Assembly: GCF_001579805.1 (NCBI RefSeq)
Contig: NZ_CP014546.1
Coordinates: 1,116,001 to 1,180,000, forward strand
DNA from: Pseudomonas azotoformans
Lineage (GTDB): Bacteria; Pseudomonadota; Gammaproteobacteria; Pseudomonadales; Pseudomonadaceae
DNA: 64,000 nucleotides
Reading direction: 5' to 3'
This document shows positions 1-8,868 of this stretch, piece after piece. Position numbers and translations under genes: made by a program. The notes beneath the pieces are model-generated. The model was not told where the DNA came from. It did not search any database and saw only the letters and a program-made list of their open reading frames with translations. Every line of letters begins with the position of its first letter. The stretch's first letter is position 1.

Positions 1-265
1 CCACGGTGTAGAGGAGGCTGGAGCCCAGGATCCAGGTCTGCCCCAGCGGCCAGCCGATCAGGTGCACCAGCCACCAGCCGGTAAACGGCATGCTCACCAC
101 ACACACGCCCATCAACAACCAGACGAACGCCCACGGGCGCTGCACGGTCACCGCCGGGCCCGCGCTGCGTTTGCGCCAAGCCAGTATCGCCAGGCCCAGG
201 CCGCTAAGCAGCAGCAATACCGTGGCCGCGATGTGGATAACTTTCAGGGTGATCAGGGTTTCCAT
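1..265 (-). CDS. DUF2269-type integral membrane protein (partial)
   Basis: The first 88 residues are present; the gene runs off the left edge of the window. The ATG at 265 opens a very hydrophobic protein: a first membrane segment at about residues 7-27, a short basic loop (RKR), and a second at about 45-66 rich in Trp and Gly, with a third starting near the edge. The pattern matches the DUF2269 family of small bacterial membrane proteins, whose function is unknown. It lies 41 bp downstream of ilvA on the same strand, so it may be read through from ilvA. The family name is from recognition, not from a search. Confidence 0.7.
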   Translation of the reverse strand, partial: METLITLKVIHIAATVLLLLSGLGLAILAWRKRSAGPAVTVQRPWAFVWLLMGVCVVSMPFTGWWLVHLIGWPLGQTWILGSSLLYTV

Positions 266-306
266 GTCTCGTCTTCCTTAAAGGCCGCCCCCATCAGCGT
301 AGTCGC

Positions 307-1821
307 TCAACCGAGGAACAGTTTGTAGGCCGGGTTATCGCTTTCATCCCAATACGGGTAGCCAATGGCTTCCAGGGCCGCCGGTACCAGGTGACGCTCG
401 TCCGCCGGCACTTGCAGGCCGGCGACCACACGGCCATCGGCTGCGCCGTGGTTGCGATAGTGGAACATCGAGATGTTCCAGCGCCCGCCCAATTTGTTAA
501 GAAAGTTGAACAAGGCCCCCGGACGCTCCGGGAATTCGAAGCGAAACACCACTTCATTGCTGACGTGGGCCGCATGGCCACCGACCATATGGCGGATGTG
601 CAGCTTGGCCAGTTCGTTCTCGGTCAGGTCCAGCACCGGGAAACCCTGGCTGGTGAGACTGGCGATCAGCGCGCTGCGCGGGTCGTTTTCCGGGTGGGTC
701 TGCACGCCGACAAAGATGTGCGCCTCGCTGCCGGAGTGGAAGCGGTAGTTGAATTCGGTGATCTGGCGCTTGCCCACGGCCTCGCAGAACGCTTTGAAGC
801 TGCCAGGTTTCTCGGGGATGGTCACGGCGATGATGGCTTCGCGGCCCTCACCCAACTCGGCGCGCTCGGCCACATGGCGCAGGCGGTCGAAGTTGACGTT
901 GGCGCCAGAGTCGATGGCCACCAGGGTCTGTCCGGTGACGCCACGGGTCTCGACGTACTTCTTGATACCCGCCACACCCAATGCCCCTGCCGGCTCGGTG
1001 ATGGAACGGGTGTCGTCGTAGATGTCCTTGATCGCCGCACAGATTTCATCGGTGCTCACGGTGATCACTTCGTCGACATAGTCTTTGCAGATATCAAACG
1101 TGTGCTGGCCGATCTGCGCCACCGCCACGCCATCGGCAAAGATACCGACAGTCGGCAACACCACGCGCTCGCCTGCCGCCAGGGCGGCTTGCAGGCAATT
1201 GGAGTCGTCCGGCTCGACGCCGATGATCTTGATGTCCGGGCGCAGGTACTTCACGTACGCCGCAATCCCGGCAATCAGCCCGCCGCCGCCCACCGGAACG
1301 AAAATCGCGTCCAGCGGCCCCGGATGCTGGCGCAGGATCTCCATCGCCACGGTGCCCTGCCCGGCAATGGTGTGCGGATCATCGTAGGGGTGAATGTAGA
1401 CGTAGCCTTTTTCGTCGACCAGTTTCAGCGAGTAGGCCAGGGCTTCCGGGAAGGAATCACCATGCAGCACCACTTTGCCGCCACGGGAGCGCACACCTTC
1501 GACCTTGATCTCGGGAGTGGTCTTGGGCATCACGATGGTGGCCTTGACACCCAGCACCTTGGCCGCCAGGGCCAGGCCCTGGGCATGGTTGCCCGCAGAC
1601 GCCGTGACCACGCCGCGTGCGCGCTCCTCAGCCGTCAGCTGGGTCAGCTTGTTGTACGCGCCGCGAATCTTGAACGAGAACACCGGCTGCAAGTCTTCAC
1701 GCTTGAGCCAGACCTGGTTGCCCAGCCGCTCGGAGAGCTGGCGGGCGGTCTGTAACGGGGTTTCTACGGCAACGTCGTAAACGCGCGAGGTGAGGATCTT
1801 TTTGACGTACTGTTCAAGCAT
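307..1821 (-). CDS. ilvA: Threonine ammonia-lyase, biosynthetic (threonine deaminase)
   Basis: This PLP enzyme deaminates L-threonine to 2-oxobutanoate, the first committed step of isoleucine synthesis. The product is 504 aa, the usual length of the long allosteric form. The PLP-binding lysine is K51 in SFKIRG, and the phosphate-binding glycine loop VGGGGLIAG follows in the catalytic domain (about 1-325). Two ACT-like regulatory domains fill the C-terminal third, as expected for isoleucine feedback control. I chose the ATG at 1821 (MLEQYVKKIL); the open frame continues upstream to 1974, but that would run across the divergent rpiA promoter. It is divergent from rpiA, an arrangement common in pseudomonads. 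Confidence 0.95.
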   Translation of the reverse strand: MLEQYVKKILTSRVYDVAVETPLQTARQLSERLGNQVWLKREDLQPVFSFKIRGAYNKLTQLTAEERARGVVTASAGNHAQGLALAAKVLGVKATIVMPKTTPEIKVEGVRSRGGKVVLHGDSFPEALAYSLKLVDEKGYVYIHPYDDPHTIAGQGTVAMEILRQHPGPLDAIFVPVGGGGLIAGIAAYVKYLRPDIKIIGVEPDDSNCLQAALAAGERVVLPTVGIFADGVAVAQIGQHTFDICKDYVDEVITVSTDEICAAIKDIYDDTRSITEPAGALGVAGIKKYVETRGVTGQTLVAIDSGANVNFDRLRHVAERAELGEGREAIIAVTIPEKPGSFKAFCEAVGKRQITEFNYRFHSGSEAHIFVGVQTHPENDPRSALIASLTSQGFPVLDLTENELAKLHIRHMVGGHAAHVSNEVVFRFEFPERPGALFNFLNKLGGRWNISMFHYRNHGAADGRVVAGLQVPADERHLVPAALEAIGYPYWDESDNPAYKLFLG

Positions 1822-1866
1822 TGGCGGGCATCTACTTTCACGGTTTGGCAGGGCCAAGGAGTCTAA

Positions 1867-1883
1867 CCCGGCTTTTGGCCGGG
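1867..1883. other. Short GC hairpin in the ilvA leader
   Basis: A perfect 6-bp stem (CCCGGC/GCCGGG) with a 5-base loop sits 46 bp upstream of the ilvA start in the divergent ilvA-rpiA spacer. It has no U-run and no leader peptide rich in Ile, Val or Leu was seen, so there is no real case for attenuation. It is recorded as a visible structure only. Confidence 0.35.
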
Positions 1884-1914
1884 CGACCACACGAATCCAG
1901 AGGTTTTGTTGGGT

Positions 1915-1920
1915 TATACT
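1915..1920 (+). promoter_or_regulatory. Candidate -10 box for rpiA
   Basis: TATACT is a near-perfect sigma-70 -10 hexamer, 40 bp before the rpiA ATG, in the only intergenic space between ilvA and rpiA. No good -35 hexamer is visible at 16-18 bp, so the promoter would be weak or activator-helped. An RBS-like GGAG precedes the ATG. Confidence 0.5.
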
Positions 1921-1959
1921 CGCGCCCCTCGTTAACTCCCCGCCCGTTCCGGAGCCCGC

Positions 1960-2634
1960 ATGACCCAGGATCAACTCAAACAGGCAGTGGCCCAGGCCGC
2001 TGTCGATTTAATCCTTCCTAAACTCGACGACAAGAGCATCGTCGGTGTCGGCACCGGCTCCACTGCCAACTGCTTCATCGACGCACTGGCCCAGCACAAA
2101 GGCGCGTTCGACGGCGCCGTGGCCAGCTCCGAAGCCACCGCCGCGCGCCTGAAAGGCCATGGCATCCCGGTGTACGAGCTCAACACCGTGAGCGACCTGG
2201 AGTTCTACGTCGACGGCGCCGATGAAAGCGACGAACACCTGAACCTGATCAAAGGCGGCGGCGCAGCCCTGACCCGCGAGAAAATCGTCGCGGCCGTGGC
2301 CAAGACCTTTATCTGCATCGCCGACGCCAGCAAGCTGGTGCCGGTACTCGGCGCGTTCCCGCTGCCGGTGGAAGTGATCCCGATGGCCCGCAGCCACGTG
2401 GCCCGCGAGCTGGTGAAACTGGGCGGCGACCCGGTGTACCGCGAAGGTGTGTTGACCGACAACGGCAACATCATCCTCGACGTGTTCAACATGCAGATCA
2501 CTAATCCGGTGGAGCTGGAAACTCAGATCAACGCGATCGTCGGCGTGGTCACCAACGGCCTGTTCGCCGCGCGCCCAGCGGATGTGCTGTTGCTGGGCAC
2601 CGCCGAAGGCGTGAAAACCCTCAAGGCTTCTTGA
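1960..2634 (+). CDS. rpiA: Ribose-5-phosphate isomerase A
   Basis: Interconverts ribose 5-phosphate and ribulose 5-phosphate in the pentose phosphate pathway. The 224-aa product has the family's typical length and motifs: the phosphate-binding GVGTGSTAN near residue 28, the catalytic DGADE and [15 protein letters not shown] lies 7 bp before the ATG. The last 14 bp overlap the end of the convergent gene on the other strand, so the two transcripts collide with no terminator between them. Confidence 0.96.
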   Translation: MTQDQLKQAVAQAAVDLILPKLDDKSIVGVGTGSTANCFIDALAQHKGAFDGAVASSEATAARLKGHGIPVYELNTVSDLEFYVDGADESDEHLNLIKGGGAALTREKIVAAVAKTFICIADASKLVPVLGAFPLPVEVIPMARSHVARELVKLGGDPVYREGVLTDNGNIILDVFNMQITNPVELETQINAIVGVVTNGLFAARPADVLLLGTAEGVKTLKAS

Positions 2635-3529
2635 ACACGTAAAACAGGTTCGGCTCGCTGGTGAGGTAGAGGTTACCGTCATCGTCCATCGCGATCCCTT
2701 CCGCCTGAGGCACCCGCTTTTTCAGGCCATGGCGCCCGTTCAGCAGTGACAGACTGCTCAGCGGGCGACCGTCGATATCCAGTTCCAGCACCAGGAACGA
2801 CTCATCCGACAGCGCCAGCAGATGGCCGCTGCGCTCGTCGTATTGCAGGCTCGACAGGTCACGCACAAACAACCCGGCATCACGCTTGGGGTTGTTGACC
2901 ACGTGTACCGAGTAGGTTTTTTCCGGTTTGAAGTGGGGAAAGCCATGGATCTCGTAGATCAGCATCGGGTCGCGCTCCTTGGCCACGAACAGGCGCTTGC
3001 CCACCGAGTCATAGGCCAGGCCCTCAAAGCCCTTGTTGCCGCCAACATGCAGGCCCAAGGTCATCTGCTCCGCATCCGCGGCGTCGAGGAATTGGGTGTC
3101 GTCGTCCACATGCACCTTGATCAAGCGCTGCTGACGCTCATCGCTGATGACGTAGATGTTCTCGCTGATGTACTCCACAGCCTCGGCGTCGCCAAACCCG
3201 ACCAAAGGAATGCGCCGCAGGATCTTGCCCTCCAGAGACAGCTCGATCAGTTCGGCGTTTTGATTGGTGACGGTAAACAGGCTTTTACGGATGGGGTCGT
3301 AGGTGAGGGCCGACACATCGTCATTGAGCCCCTCGATGACCCGGGCTTCCACGGCGACCTGATAATCCGCCAGACCGATGGAGCGTTCGTCCGCCGGCTG
3401 ACGCCACACTTGCCAGTTGAACCAGGCGCGCTCGAACAGCCGAAAGTGCTGCGCAACGACCCCGGCGCCGATCAGGACGATCAGCGCAAGCATAAAGAGC
3501 ATAGGTTTGGGGCGGGCTAGTCGTCGCAT
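2621..3529 (-). CDS. SdiA-regulated-like membrane-anchored beta-propeller protein, copy 1
   Basis: The 302-aa protein has an N-terminal membrane anchor (about residues 10-27) and then a largely beta domain expected in the periplasm. Its repeating blade-like blocks and the C-terminal [20 protein letters not shown] place it in the SdiA-regulated domain family (NHL/beta-propeller-like, biochemical function not established). It is a clear paralogue of the next gene upstream on the same strand, sharing the closing SEPNLFY motif. The start at 3529 lacks a strong RBS, so a later start inside the anchor cannot be excluded. The 3' end overlaps rpiA. Confidence 0.75.
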   Translation of the reverse strand: MRRLARPKPMLFMLALIVLIGAGVVAQHFRLFERAWFNWQVWRQPADERSIGLADYQVAVEARVIEGLNDDVSALTYDPIRKSLFTVTNQNAELIELSLEGKILRRIPLVGFGDAEAVEYISENIYVISDERQQRLIKVHVDDDTQFLDAADAEQMTLGLHVGGNKGFEGLAYDSVGKRLFVAKERDPMLIYEIHGFPHFKPEKTYSVHVVNNPKRDAGLFVRDLSSLQYDERSGHLLALSDESFLVLELDIDGRPLSSLSLLNGRHGLKKRVPQAEGIAMDDDGNLYLTSEPNLFYVFKKP

Positions 3530-3649
3530 CAGGGGGGCTCAAATTCAAAAGTGGCGAATGAATATCACGCCTGTCTGAATTTAAACTTAAACGCGCCCCG
3601 GTGTCTGGCGAATGCCGCTGATAGAGAAATATCCGACGTAAATTGTCCG

Positions 3650-4576
3650 CTATTTCTGTTTTTCGAAACGATAGAACAGGTTGGGTTCACTGACGATGTA
3701 CAGCGTGCCGTTCTCGTCCATGGTCACGCCTTCCGCCCGAGGAATGGTGTGCTTGAGGCCATTGAAACCGCCGAGCAGGGTCATGAAGCTGACTTGCTCG
3801 CCCTTCTCGTCCAGCTCTAGCAGCAGGTGGGAGTCGGCCGACAGCACCAGCAAATGCCCGGTACGCGGGTCGACGGCCAGGGCCGAGAGGTTACGCATGT
3901 CCAATTCCTTGCTGGCCAGTTTTTGCTTATCGCCAGACAGGGTCGGACCGCCGTCGCTTTTCCAGGTGAACAGCGCCGGCGGGCGCTCCTCGCCCAGCAC
4001 CAGTTGCTGGTTGCGCTTGTCCCAGGTGATGGCTTCAAAGGCTTTGTTCTGGTCCTTGGACGGGCCCAGGTCATAACTCGGGAAATCGGCCTTGTTCAAC
4101 GCCACGGTGGTGGCATCGACCTTGACGATGGTCAGTGTGTGCTGGCGCTCATCGACCACGGCGATCAAGCCGTTTTCCATCACCGTCACACCTTCCGGGT
4201 TATCCCAGCCGTTGAGCGGCATCTTGCGCAGCACGTCGCCTTGCAGGCTCAACTCAGCGAGGAAGGGGTTCTTGCCCATCACGGAAAACAGGGTTTTAGT
4301 CTGAGGGTTGTAGGAGACGTCGGACGCTTCGTCCTTCTCCATACCCGGTAAAGGCTTACCGTCGATCACAGCCTGGTAGTCCGGCAGCCAGACGCTTTCC
4401 TGGCGTTCGGCCGGTGTTTCAAAACGCTCCAGCACCCACAGCACACCGCGATCATCCCAGTGCATGGCCCAGGCAACGCCGTAGGAGATCACTCCCACCA
4501 GCAACAGCCAGGAATACCAGCGTAAGGCAAAGCGAGAACGCGGCTTGGGTGTAGCGGAGGGCAAGGACACGGCCAT
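3650..4576 (-). CDS. SdiA-regulated-like membrane-anchored beta-propeller protein, copy 2
   Basis: The 308-aa paralogue of the neighbouring gene has the same architecture: a basic N-terminus, one membrane segment at about residues 20-38, then a periplasmic propeller-like domain ending in VTMDENGTLYIVSEPNLFYRF. I chose the ATG at 4576 (MAVSLPSATPK); the upstream extension to 4639 is low-complexity and hydrophobic in the wrong place. The pair is separated by 120 bp, so each copy may have its own promoter. The function is unknown; the family name comes from Enterobacteria, where a member responds to the quorum regulator SdiA, and this does not show such control here. Confidence 0.75.
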   Translation of the reverse strand: MAVSLPSATPKPRSRFALRWYSWLLLVGVISYGVAWAMHWDDRGVLWVLERFETPAERQESVWLPDYQAVIDGKPLPGMEKDEASDVSYNPQTKTLFSVMGKNPFLAELSLQGDVLRKMPLNGWDNPEGVTVMENGLIAVVDERQHTLTIVKVDATTVALNKADFPSYDLGPSKDQNKAFEAITWDKRNQQLVLGEERPPALFTWKSDGGPTLSGDKQKLASKELDMRNLSALAVDPRTGHLLVLSADSHLLLELDEKGEQVSFMTLLGGFNGLKHTIPRAEGVTMDENGTLYIVSEPNLFYRFEKQK

Positions 4577-4667
4577 TGGGCGCTTTTTCCGGAAAGTCAG
4601 CGTTAGGTGATAGCACAGGAATGACAGGCCCGCGCGCAAGAGGCTGGGGATTATCCGGATGGCGTGT

Positions 4668-4703
4668 GAAAAAAATGCAAAAGCCGGGTCACCGGCCTTT
4701 GCA
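4668..4703 (-). terminator. Intrinsic terminator after the FAH-hydrolase gene
   Basis: On the minus strand a stem of about 11 bp with one mismatch (core GCCGG/CCGGC, loop GTCA on the plus strand) is followed by a T-run, seen as A4668-A4675 on the plus strand. It sits 12 bp beyond the stop of the gene that ends at 4715. Confidence 0.75.
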
Positions 4704-4714
4704 GGGGCAGGGCT

Positions 4715-5380
4715 TTAGCGAACGCTGCTTTCGAAGCGGTTCACACCCGACAGCTCCAACACCAGCTCATCGCCCACATTCAGCGGGCCCACGCCAGCCG
4801 GGGTGCCGGTGAGGATCACATCGCCCGCTTGCAGCGAGAAGCAGCCGGCCATGTGCTGGATCATCGGGATGATCGGGTTGAGCATCTGCGCGCTGTTGCC
4901 ATCCTGGCGCACTTCGCCATTAATGCTCAGGCGGATGCCGATGTCGGTCACGTCCGGGAAGGTGCTGCCCACCACGAACGGCGCGATCACCGCCGCACCG
5001 TCGAAAGACTTGGCGATTTCCCACGGCAGGCCCTTGGCTTTCAGCTCGGCCTGTTTGTCGCGCAGGGTCAGGTCCAGGGCCGGGGCGAAGCCGGAAATGG
5101 CGTCGAGCACTTCTTCACGGCTGGGCTTGGTCGACAAGGGTTTGCCGATCAATACCGCGATTTCCGCCTCGTAGTGCACCGAACCGCGCTCGGTCGGGAT
5201 GCTGAAACCGCCTTCCAGCGGCACCACGCAACTGCCCGGCTTGATGAACAGCAGCGGCTCGGTCGGCACCGGGTTGTCCAGTTCCTTGGCGTGTTCGGCG
5301 TAGTTACGCCCGATACACACCACTTTACCGACCGGAAAGTGGATGTTGGTGCCGTCGACATACTTGTGCTGGTAGCTCAT
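4715..5380 (-). CDS. Fumarylacetoacetate hydrolase family protein (acylpyruvase-like)
   Basis: The 221-aa protein is a single FAH-fold domain, close in size to the YcgM/FAHD1 acylpyruvate hydrolases that cleave C-C bonds of beta-diketo acids or decarboxylate oxaloacetate. Visible family motifs are VVCIGRNYAEHA near the N-terminus, the metal-binding VHYEAEIAVLIG and the closing ILTGTPAGVGP. It lies 21 bp behind the FAD-linked oxidase gene, so the two form an operon, perhaps for oxidising a 2-hydroxy acid and processing the product. The substrate cannot be read from the sequence. Confidence 0.88.
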   Translation of the reverse strand: MSYQHKYVDGTNIHFPVGKVVCIGRNYAEHAKELDNPVPTEPLLFIKPGSCVVPLEGGFSIPTERGSVHYEAEIAVLIGKPLSTKPSREEVLDAISGFAPALDLTLRDKQAELKAKGLPWEIAKSFDGAAVIAPFVVGSTFPDVTDIGIRLSINGEVRQDGNSAQMLNPIIPMIQHMAGCFSLQAGDVILTGTPAGVGPLNVGDELVLELSGVNRFESSVR

Positions 5381-5401
5381 GGAACGACTCCTTCAGGGCG
5401 A

Positions 5402-6796
5402 TTAAACAGCGAAGATCTTGCCAGGGTTCATGATCCCGTTCGGGTCGAACACGGCTTTAACGGCCTTCATGTATTCGATTTCAACCGGCGAGCGGCTGTA
5501 AGTCAGATAGTCACGCTTGGTCATGCCCACGCCGTGTTCGGCGGAGATCGAACCGTTGTACTTCTCGACGGTTTCAAACACCCACTTGTTCACGGTGGCG
5601 CACTTGGCGAAGAACTCGTCCTTGCTCAGGTTTTCCGGCTTGAGGATGTTCAGGTGCAGGTTGCCGTCGCCGATGTGACCGAACCAGACGATTTCGAAGT
5701 CGGGGTAGTGTTCGCCGACGATCGCGTCGATTTCCTTCAAGAACGCCGGCACTTTGGAGACAGTCACCGAGATATCGTTCTTGTACGGGGTCCAGTGGGA
5801 AATGGTCTCGGAGATGTACTCGCGCAGTTTCCACAGGTTGTGCAGTTGGGTTTCGCTCTGGCTCATCACGCCGTCCAGCACCCAGCCCTGCTCCACGCAA
5901 TGCTCGAAGGTTTCCAGCGCATGGTTGGCGACTTCTTCGGTGGTGGCTTCGAATTCCAGCAGCGCGTAGAACGGGCACTCGGTTTCGAACGGCGCCGGCA
6001 CGTCGCCACGGCCCATGACCTTGGCCAAGGCCTTGTCGGAGAAAAATTCGAAGGCAGTCAGGTCCAGCTTGCTCTGGAACGCGTGCAAGACCGGCATGAT
6101 CGAATCGAAGTCGGTCGTACCGAGTACCATGGCGGTGAGGTTTTTCGGCGCACGGTCCAGACGCATGGTGGCTTCGACCACAAAGCCGAGGGTGCCTTCA
6201 GCGCCGATGAACAGCTGGCGCATGTCGTAGCCGGTGGCGTTCTTGATCAGGTCGCGGTTCAGTTCCAGTACGTCACCCTTGCCGGTGACGACCTTCATGC
6301 CGGCCACCCAGTTGCGAGTCATGCCGTAGCGAATCACCTTGATCCCGCCGGCATTGGTGCCGATATTGCCGCCAATCTGGCTGGAACCGGACGATGCGAA
6401 GTCCACCGGGTAGTACAGGCCCTTTTCTTCAGCGACGTTCTGCAATTGCTTGGTGACCACGCCCGGCTGGCACACAGCGGTGCGGTCGGTGAGGTTCACG
6501 TCGAGGATCTGGTTCATATAGTCGAACGACACGACCACTTCGCCATTCGCCGCCACGGCAGCGGCGGACAAGCCGGTACGCCCGCCCGATGGCACCAGCG
6601 CCACCTTGTGGGTATTGGCCCAACGCACAATGGCCTGGACCTGCTCAGTGGTCTTGGGGAAGACAATGGCGGTCGGCGCGGGTGCGAAGTGCTTGGTCCA
6701 ATCCTTGCCGTAAGCCTCCAGGGAGTCTGCATCGGTCAGCACTTTGCCGGGCTCAACCAGGGTCTTTAGCTCATCAATCAGGGCAGGATGGGTCAT
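5402..6796 (-). CDS. FAD-binding 2-hydroxyacid dehydrogenase (GlcD / D-2-hydroxyglutarate dehydrogenase type)
   Basis: The 464-aa flavoenzyme has an N-terminal FAD_binding_4 domain with PSGGRTGLS and the GGNIGTNAGG segment, and a C-terminal FAD-oxidase domain with the metal-site histidines of GHIGDGNLH and the EHGVGMTKRDYL signature. Members oxidise D-lactate, glycolate or D-2-hydroxyglutarate. Divergence from serA is suggestive because SerA also makes D-2-hydroxyglutarate from 2-oxoglutarate as a side reaction, and an enzyme of this type (D2HGDH) in Pseudomonas is known to be coupled to SerA. Start set at ATG 6796 (MTHPALIDEL). Operon with the downstream FAH gene. Confidence 0.88.
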   Translation of the reverse strand: MTHPALIDELKTLVEPGKVLTDADSLEAYGKDWTKHFAPAPTAIVFPKTTEQVQAIVRWANTHKVALVPSGGRTGLSAAAVAANGEVVVSFDYMNQILDVNLTDRTAVCQPGVVTKQLQNVAEEKGLYYPVDFASSGSSQIGGNIGTNAGGIKVIRYGMTRNWVAGMKVVTGKGDVLELNRDLIKNATGYDMRQLFIGAEGTLGFVVEATMRLDRAPKNLTAMVLGTTDFDSIMPVLHAFQSKLDLTAFEFFSDKALAKVMGRGDVPAPFETECPFYALLEFEATTEEVANHALETFEHCVEQGWVLDGVMSQSETQLHNLWKLREYISETISHWTPYKNDISVTVSKVPAFLKEIDAIVGEHYPDFEIVWFGHIGDGNLHLNILKPENLSKDEFFAKCATVNKWVFETVEKYNGSISAEHGVGMTKRDYLTYSRSPVEIEYMKAVKAVFDPNGIMNPGKIFAV

Positions 6797-6870
6797 CGAC
6801 AGAACTCTCGAACAATTCATGGTCATCCTGAGAACGCTTCACGTCGCAGGAATGAGTGTTTGCGGGGCGC

Positions 6871-6884
6871 GTATGCTAGCATAC
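6871..6884. promoter_or_regulatory. Perfect palindrome in the divergent serA promoter
   Basis: GTATGCTAGCATAC is a perfect 14-bp palindrome in the 204-bp gap between the FAD oxidase and serA. Each half contains TATGCT, a plausible -10 hexamer, one reading each way, and the flanks are GC blocks (GCGGGG and CCCCCGC) that nearly extend the symmetry. It could be two back-to-back -10 boxes or an operator; no good -35 box is visible for either direction. Confidence 0.45.
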
Positions 6885-7000
6885 CGCCCCCGCAGGACAG
6901 AGCCCAAGGGCGTTTCTGCGGTGACGGCTTTCCTGCCGTCCGGGTCAGCTTGTGCTGCTCGATTCCCTGCCATTTTTCTCCGGGATACAGGTTTACGCAG

Positions 7001-8230
7001 ATGAGCAAGACTTCTCTCGATAAGAGCAAGATCAAGTTCCTTCTTCTGGAAGGCGTCCACCCATCGGCTGTCGACGTTCTGAAAGCCGCCGGGTACACCA
7101 GCATTGAGTACATCACCAGTTCTCTGCCGGAAGCCCAACTCAAGGAAAAGATCGCCGACGCGCACTTCATCGGCATTCGCTCCCGCACTCAGCTGACCGA
7201 AGAGATCTTCGATCACGCCAAGAAACTCGTGGCGGTCGGCTGTTTCTGCATCGGCACCAACCAGGTCGACCTCAACGCAGCGCGCGAGCGCGGCATCGCG
7301 GTGTTCAACGCACCGTACTCCAACACCCGTTCCGTCGCGGAGCTGGTGCTGGCCGAGGCCATCCTGTTGTTGCGCGGCATTCCTGAGAAGAACGCGTCCT
7401 GCCACCGTGGCGGCTGGATCAAGAGCGCAGCCAACTCCTTCGAAATCCGCGGCAAGAAGCTGGGTATCGTTGGCTACGGTTCGATCGGTACGCAACTGTC
7501 GGTCCTGGCTGAAGGCCTCGGCATGCAGGTGTTCTTCTACGACACCCTGACCAAGCTGCCACTGGGCAACGCCACGCAAGTGGCCAGCCTGACCGAGCTG
7601 TTGGGCATGTCCGACATCGTGACCCTGCACGTCCCGGAAACCGCTGAGACCCAGTGGATGATCGGCGAGAAGGAAATCCGCGCCATCAAGAAAGGCGGCA
7701 TCCTGATCAACGCAGCCCGTGGCACCGTGGTCGAGTTGGACGCCCTGGCCGACGCGATCAAGGACAAGCACCTGATCGGCGCCGCCATCGACGTGTTCCC
7801 GGTGGAGCCGCGCTCCAACGACGACATCTTCGAAAGCCCGCTGCGTGGCCTGGACAACGTGATCCTGACCCCGCACATCGGCGGTTCCACTGCCGAAGCC
7901 CAAGCCAACATCGGCCTGGAAGTGTCGGAGAAGCTGGTCAAGTACAGCGACAACGGTACGTCGGTGTCGTCGGTGAACTTCCCGGAAGTGGCCCTGCCGG
8001 CTCACCCTGGCAAGCACCGTCTGCTGCACATCCACCAGAACATCCCTGGCGTGATGATGGAGATCAACAAGGTCTTCGCGGAAAACGGCATCAACATCTC
8101 CGGTCAGTTCCTGCAGACCAACGAGAAGGTTGGCTACGTGGTGATCGACGTCGACGCCGAGTACTCGGACCTGGCGCAAGAGAAGCTGCAGCACATCAAC
8201 GGCACGATTCGTAGCCGCGTGTTGTTCTAA
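7001..8230 (+). CDS. serA: D-3-phosphoglycerate dehydrogenase
   Basis: First enzyme of serine synthesis, oxidising 3-phosphoglycerate with NAD. The product is 409 aa, the length of the E. coli-type enzyme with one ACT domain. The Rossmann motif GYGSIGTQL, the catalytic arginine in NAARGTVVE, the glutamate in FPVEP and the histidine in LTPHIGGST are all present, and a C-terminal ACT domain (about 335-409) should bind serine as feedback inhibitor. I chose ATG 7001 (MSKTSLDKSK); the frame is open upstream only because of GC bias. It ends at a strong terminator. Confidence 0.96.
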   Translation: MSKTSLDKSKIKFLLLEGVHPSAVDVLKAAGYTSIEYITSSLPEAQLKEKIADAHFIGIRSRTQLTEEIFDHAKKLVAVGCFCIGTNQVDLNAARERGIAVFNAPYSNTRSVAELVLAEAILLLRGIPEKNASCHRGGWIKSAANSFEIRGKKLGIVGYGSIGTQLSVLAEGLGMQVFFYDTLTKLPLGNATQVASLTELLGMSDIVTLHVPETAETQWMIGEKEIRAIKKGGILINAARGTVVELDALADAIKDKHLIGAAIDVFPVEPRSNDDIFESPLRGLDNVILTPHIGGSTAEAQANIGLEVSEKLVKYSDNGTSVSSVNFPEVALPAHPGKHRLLHIHQNIPGVMMEINKVFAENGINISGQFLQTNEKVGYVVIDVDAEYSDLAQEKLQHINGTIRSRVLF

Positions 8231-8247
8231 GGTTTCGCCGCAGCATG

Positions 8248-8278
8248 AAAAAGGGAGCCCCTCGGGGCTCCCTTTTTT
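8248..8278. terminator. Bidirectional intrinsic terminator after serA
   Basis: A perfect 10-bp stem (AAGGGAGCCC/GGGCTCCCTT) with loop CTCG is followed by a T-run on the plus strand and by a matching A-run on the other side, so it can stop both serA and the convergent DUF4399 gene. Confidence 0.92.
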
Positions 8279-8293
8279 GCATCTGAACAAATC

Positions 8294-8734
8294 TTACTTA
8301 ACGTTAACCGTGATCACTTTCGAGGCTACAGTGGGCTCGAACTGGCGGTGCACGTTATCGCCAGCCACCAGCTGCAAGGTGTGCTTGCCAGGTGCGAGGG
8401 TCAGCTCGGTCTCGGTTTGCGCCTTGCCGAAGTGAATCGACGTGGCCGTGGCTGGAATGGCTTCGTCGGCCTTGAGCGACGTCACGTCCTGGTCGACCAG
8501 CAGGTGATGATGACCGGCGCCCGGTACTTGCTTGTCGATCGGTTCCAGGTCCAGGCCCTTGACGCCGAATTTGACGGTGAAGGTTTTGTCGACGGTTGCG
8601 CCGTCTTTGGGCGAGACGATAAACACCTCGGCGCCTTTGGGAGCAGGCGTACGAGGGACATCAGCAGCATTCGCCAACATCGAGGCACCCAGCAACAGGC
8701 TGGCAAGGGTTGCACGGGACAAAAGGGCTTTCAT
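8294..8734 (-). CDS. DUF4399 family periplasmic protein
   Basis: The 146-aa protein starts with a classic signal peptide (MKALLSRATLASLLLGASMLANAADV; cleavage expected after ANA). The mature part is a small Ig-like beta domain containing VPGAGHHHLLVDQD and a later HIHF/GKHTLQLVAGD pattern, which are the hallmarks of the DUF4399 family. The histidine cluster suggests metal binding but this is inference. The open frame upstream of 8734 has no coding character. It is convergent with serA and divergent from the short solute-binding protein gene. Confidence 0.85.
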   Translation of the reverse strand: MKALLSRATLASLLLGASMLANAADVPRTPAPKGAEVFIVSPKDGATVDKTFTVKFGVKGLDLEPIDKQVPGAGHHHLLVDQDVTSLKADEAIPATATSIHFGKAQTETELTLAPGKHTLQLVAGDNVHRQFEPTVASKVITVNVK

Positions 8735-8868
8735 TCGCTTCTCCAGTTTTTCTGTGAAATCTGTAGGGTTATGACAACTTCGCGACAAATTGCTGTCCAA
8801 GGCACTCAACACCATAGCAAAGCGATGCTGAACGGCGCCTCGCACATTAAAAATCTCTAGGAGTGACC

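Noticed and set aside
391..1755. 454-residue plus-strand open frame opposite ilvA
   Set aside because: It is the antisense of ilvA with His/Arg/Ala/Gly-rich composition, no RBS and no motifs; long antisense frames are common in GC-rich genomes.
4829..6769. 646-residue plus-strand open frame
   Set aside because: Antisense shadow of the FAD oxidase and FAH genes, which have clear catalytic motifs on the other strand.
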